A stretch of DNA of 6,732 nucleotides from an uncultured Gemmatimonadales bacterium (GTDB taxonomy: Bacteria > Gemmatimonadota > Gemmatimonadetes > Longimicrobiales > Gaopeijiaceae), in assembly GCA_937982605.1 (NCBI GenBank), contig CALJLC010000065.1, positions 1 through 6,732 on the forward strand, in the 5' to 3' direction. The notes under the pieces were generated by a model. That model ran no database searches. It saw only the letters and a list, made by a program, of their open reading frames with translations, and was not told the DNA's origin. The position numbers were made by a program, and so were the translations under genes. This document shows positions 5,665 to 6,732 of the stretch, piece by piece (within the stretch, counting starts at the first letter, position 1; the number at the start of each line of letters is the position of its first letter).

Positions 5665-6732
5665 GGTGGTCTTCCCTTCGGTTGTTTTCGTGATCGTGGT
5701 CCTGACGGTCGGCGCCCGCCGCCCGTCGAGGCTCGGGCCGGACGGCCCGAGCGGGGCTCGGCGAAGCCGCAGGGAGTTCCCCACGACGCTCACCGAGCTC
5801 AGCGCCATCGCCGCGCTCGCCAGGACCGGCGAGAGCAGGACCCCGAAGGCCGGGTAGAGCACTCCGGCCGCGACGGGGATGCCGACGACGTTGTAGACGA
5901 AGGCCCAGAAGAGGTTCTGGCGCATCGTGCGCATGGCGCGCCGAGACAGCTCGATGGACTCGGCGACGCCGGTCAGATCGGCGCGCATGAGGGTGACGTC
6001 GCTCGCCTCCACCGCGACGTCGGTCCCGCTGCCGATGGCGATCCCGACGTCCGCACGAGCGAGCGCCGGCGCGTCATTGACGCCGTCGCCGACCATCGCG
6101 ACCACCCGGCCGGCTTCCTGGAGCCGGCGGATCTCGGCGACCTTGCCCTCCGGGAGGACGCCGGCGACCACGCGGTCGACCCCCGCCTCGGCCGCGATCG
6201 CCCGCGCCGTGCGCTCGGCATCGCCGGTGAGCATGACGACTTCGAGCCCCATCTCGCGGAACGACGCGATCGCTGCGCGGGAGCTGTCCCGGATCGGGTC
6301 GGCGATCCCGACGAGACCGGCGAGCGATCCGTCGATCGCGACCCATACGGCCGTGCGAGCGGCGCTCGAGAGGCGGTCGGCCGCGGATGACAGATCGTCG
6401 ATCTTCACGCTGTAGTCGCTCATCATGGTGGCGTTGCCGATGACGACTGCGTGACCGTCGACGATCCCGACGACGCCCTTCCCCGTCACCGAGTCGAAGA
6501 CCTCGACCGGCCGGAGCGCGATCCCGCGTGCCTCGGCAAAGGCGACGACCGCTTCCGCGAGCGGGTGCTCGGAGACCGCCTCGAGGGAGGCGGACAGGGC
6601 GAGCAGCTCGTCCTCATCCGAGCCGACGGCAAGCAGATCCGTGACGGTCGGCGAGCCCTCGGTGATCGTTCCGGTCTTGTCGAGCACGACCGTGTCGACG
6701 TCGCCGGCACGCTGCAGCGCCTCGCCTCCCTT
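5368..6732 (-). CDS. copA: Cu(+)-exporting P1B-type ATPase, 5'-partial, fused in frame to a C-terminal cupredoxin domain
   Basis: 454 residues of a gene whose start lies beyond the right edge; heavy-metal domain, TM1-6 and the CPC motif are not seen. It pumps Cu(+) out of the cytosol using ATP. Visible: phosphorylation loop DKTGT (18-22, Asp18 phosphorylated), nucleotide-binding SEHPLAEA (54-61) and GKGVVG (about 84-89), TGD (169-171), GDGVNDAPALA (215-225), then TM7 with the metal-binding YN pair (280-281) and TM8 with MALSS (309-313). YN plus MxxSS marks the Cu(+) subgroup (P1B-1). ATPase homology ends near VVGNSLRLRR (316-325), where most relatives stop. The frame instead continues through a Pro/Gly/Arg/Thr linker of about 30 residues into a cupredoxin domain (about 365-454). 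Because P1B ATPases end on the cytosolic side, that domain should face the cytosol. Two genes sharing one frame, with the cupredoxin started separately at 5664, remain possible. csoR follows after 15 bases. Confidence 0.92.
   Translation of the reverse strand, partial: KGGEALQRAGDVDTVVLDKTGTITEGSPTVTDLLAVGSDEDELLALSASLEAVSEHPLAEAVVAFAEARGIALRPVEVFDSVTGKGVVGIVDGHAVVIGNATMMSDYSVKIDDLSSAADRLSSAARTAVWVAIDGSLAGLVGIADPIRDSSRAAIASFREMGLEVVMLTGDAERTARAIAAEAGVDRVVAGVLPEGKVAEIRRLQEAGRVVAMVGDGVNDAPALARADVGIAIGSGTDVAVEASDVTLMRADLTGVAESIELSRRAMRTMRQNLFWAFVYNVVGIPVAAGVLYPAFGVLLSPVLASAAMALSSVSVVGNSLRLRRAPLGPSGPSLDGRRAPTVRTTITKTTEGKTTMSTDHTTPRTGDERIITVKGGYSPAEVHLRVGHPARLVFDRQETSGCSAELIIPEFGLERDLPAFERTVVEVTPERAGTFEYTCGMHMLRGTIVVDAA
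5731..5752 (-). repeat. perfect 9-bp inverted repeat at the ATPase-cupredoxin seam
   Basis: GCTCGGGCC (5731-5739) and GGCCCGAGC (5744-5752) pair fully around a four-base loop. It lies just past the ATPase C-terminus and 67 bases upstream of the internal cupredoxin ATG. In RNA it would be a strong stem-loop, placed where an intergenic hairpin would be expected in a two-gene arrangement. No T-tract follows, so complete termination is unlikely; it may stabilise or process the message, or be a coding coincidence in GC-rich sequence. Confidence 0.5.

Noticed and set aside
4999..6390. Rightward open frame of 463 codons opposite csoR and copA
   Set aside because: Antisense to two strongly recognised genes; His/Asp/Arg-rich without any motif, so a shadow frame.

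Overview
The window is GC-rich throughout (by eye roughly 70 % G+C, with strong G/C preference at third codon positions) and densely coded. It carries six genes plus one cut at the left edge or right edge on each side: a partial aminotransferase on the left and a partial copper ATPase on the right. Secreted proteins with Sec-type signal peptides and an outer-membrane beta-barrel point to a diderm bacterium. The gene styles (acetylornithine-type aminotransferase with a GP.AR..I.RDE N-terminus, a DUF2914 protein, small OM barrels) would suit Gemmatimonadota or a similar GC-rich environmental lineage, but no rRNA or marker gene is present, so this is inference. The many other long open frames are GC-rich shadows.

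Left part (1-1317): a class-III PLP aminotransferase runs leftward off the window. Its protein similarity switches reading frame near 197/198, so it carries a one-base frameshift (a real lesion or a sequencing/assembly error). Divergent from it, across a 190-base gap holding two short hairpins and one candidate -10 box, is a small exported DUF2914 protein.

Middle part (1348-4877): a leftward multi-pass membrane protein resembling GT-C (PMT/ArnT-like) glycosyltransferases converges on the DUF2914 gene with a 30-base gap. Divergent from it is a rightward pair: an atypical NAD-dependent epimerase/dehydratase-type SDR, followed after 4 bases by a GTG-started outer-membrane beta-barrel protein whose ribosome-binding site lies in the end of the SDR gene. 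Together they suggest a cell-envelope neighbourhood, though no pathway can be assigned.

Right part (4990-6732): a leftward copper-resistance operon. The C-terminal half of a Cu(+)-exporting P1B ATPase (DKTGT, TGD, GDGVNDAP, TM7 YN and TM8 MxxSS are visible) continues without a stop into a C-terminal cupredoxin domain. After 15 bases comes a CsoR-family copper-sensing repressor with the complete Cys-His-Cys Cu(I) site and an extra Cys/His-rich N-terminal tail. The ATPase exports Cu(+), the cupredoxin module probably binds or delivers it on the cytosolic side, and CsoR would derepress the operon when copper rises; its operator should lie upstream of the ATPase, outside the window.

The most distinctive feature is the ATPase-cupredoxin junction: a single open frame, but with a perfect 9-bp hairpin and an internal Shine-Dalgarno/ATG at the seam, as if two genes had merged or one message makes two products. 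I see no CRISPR array, tRNA, rRNA, insertion sequence or phage gene.
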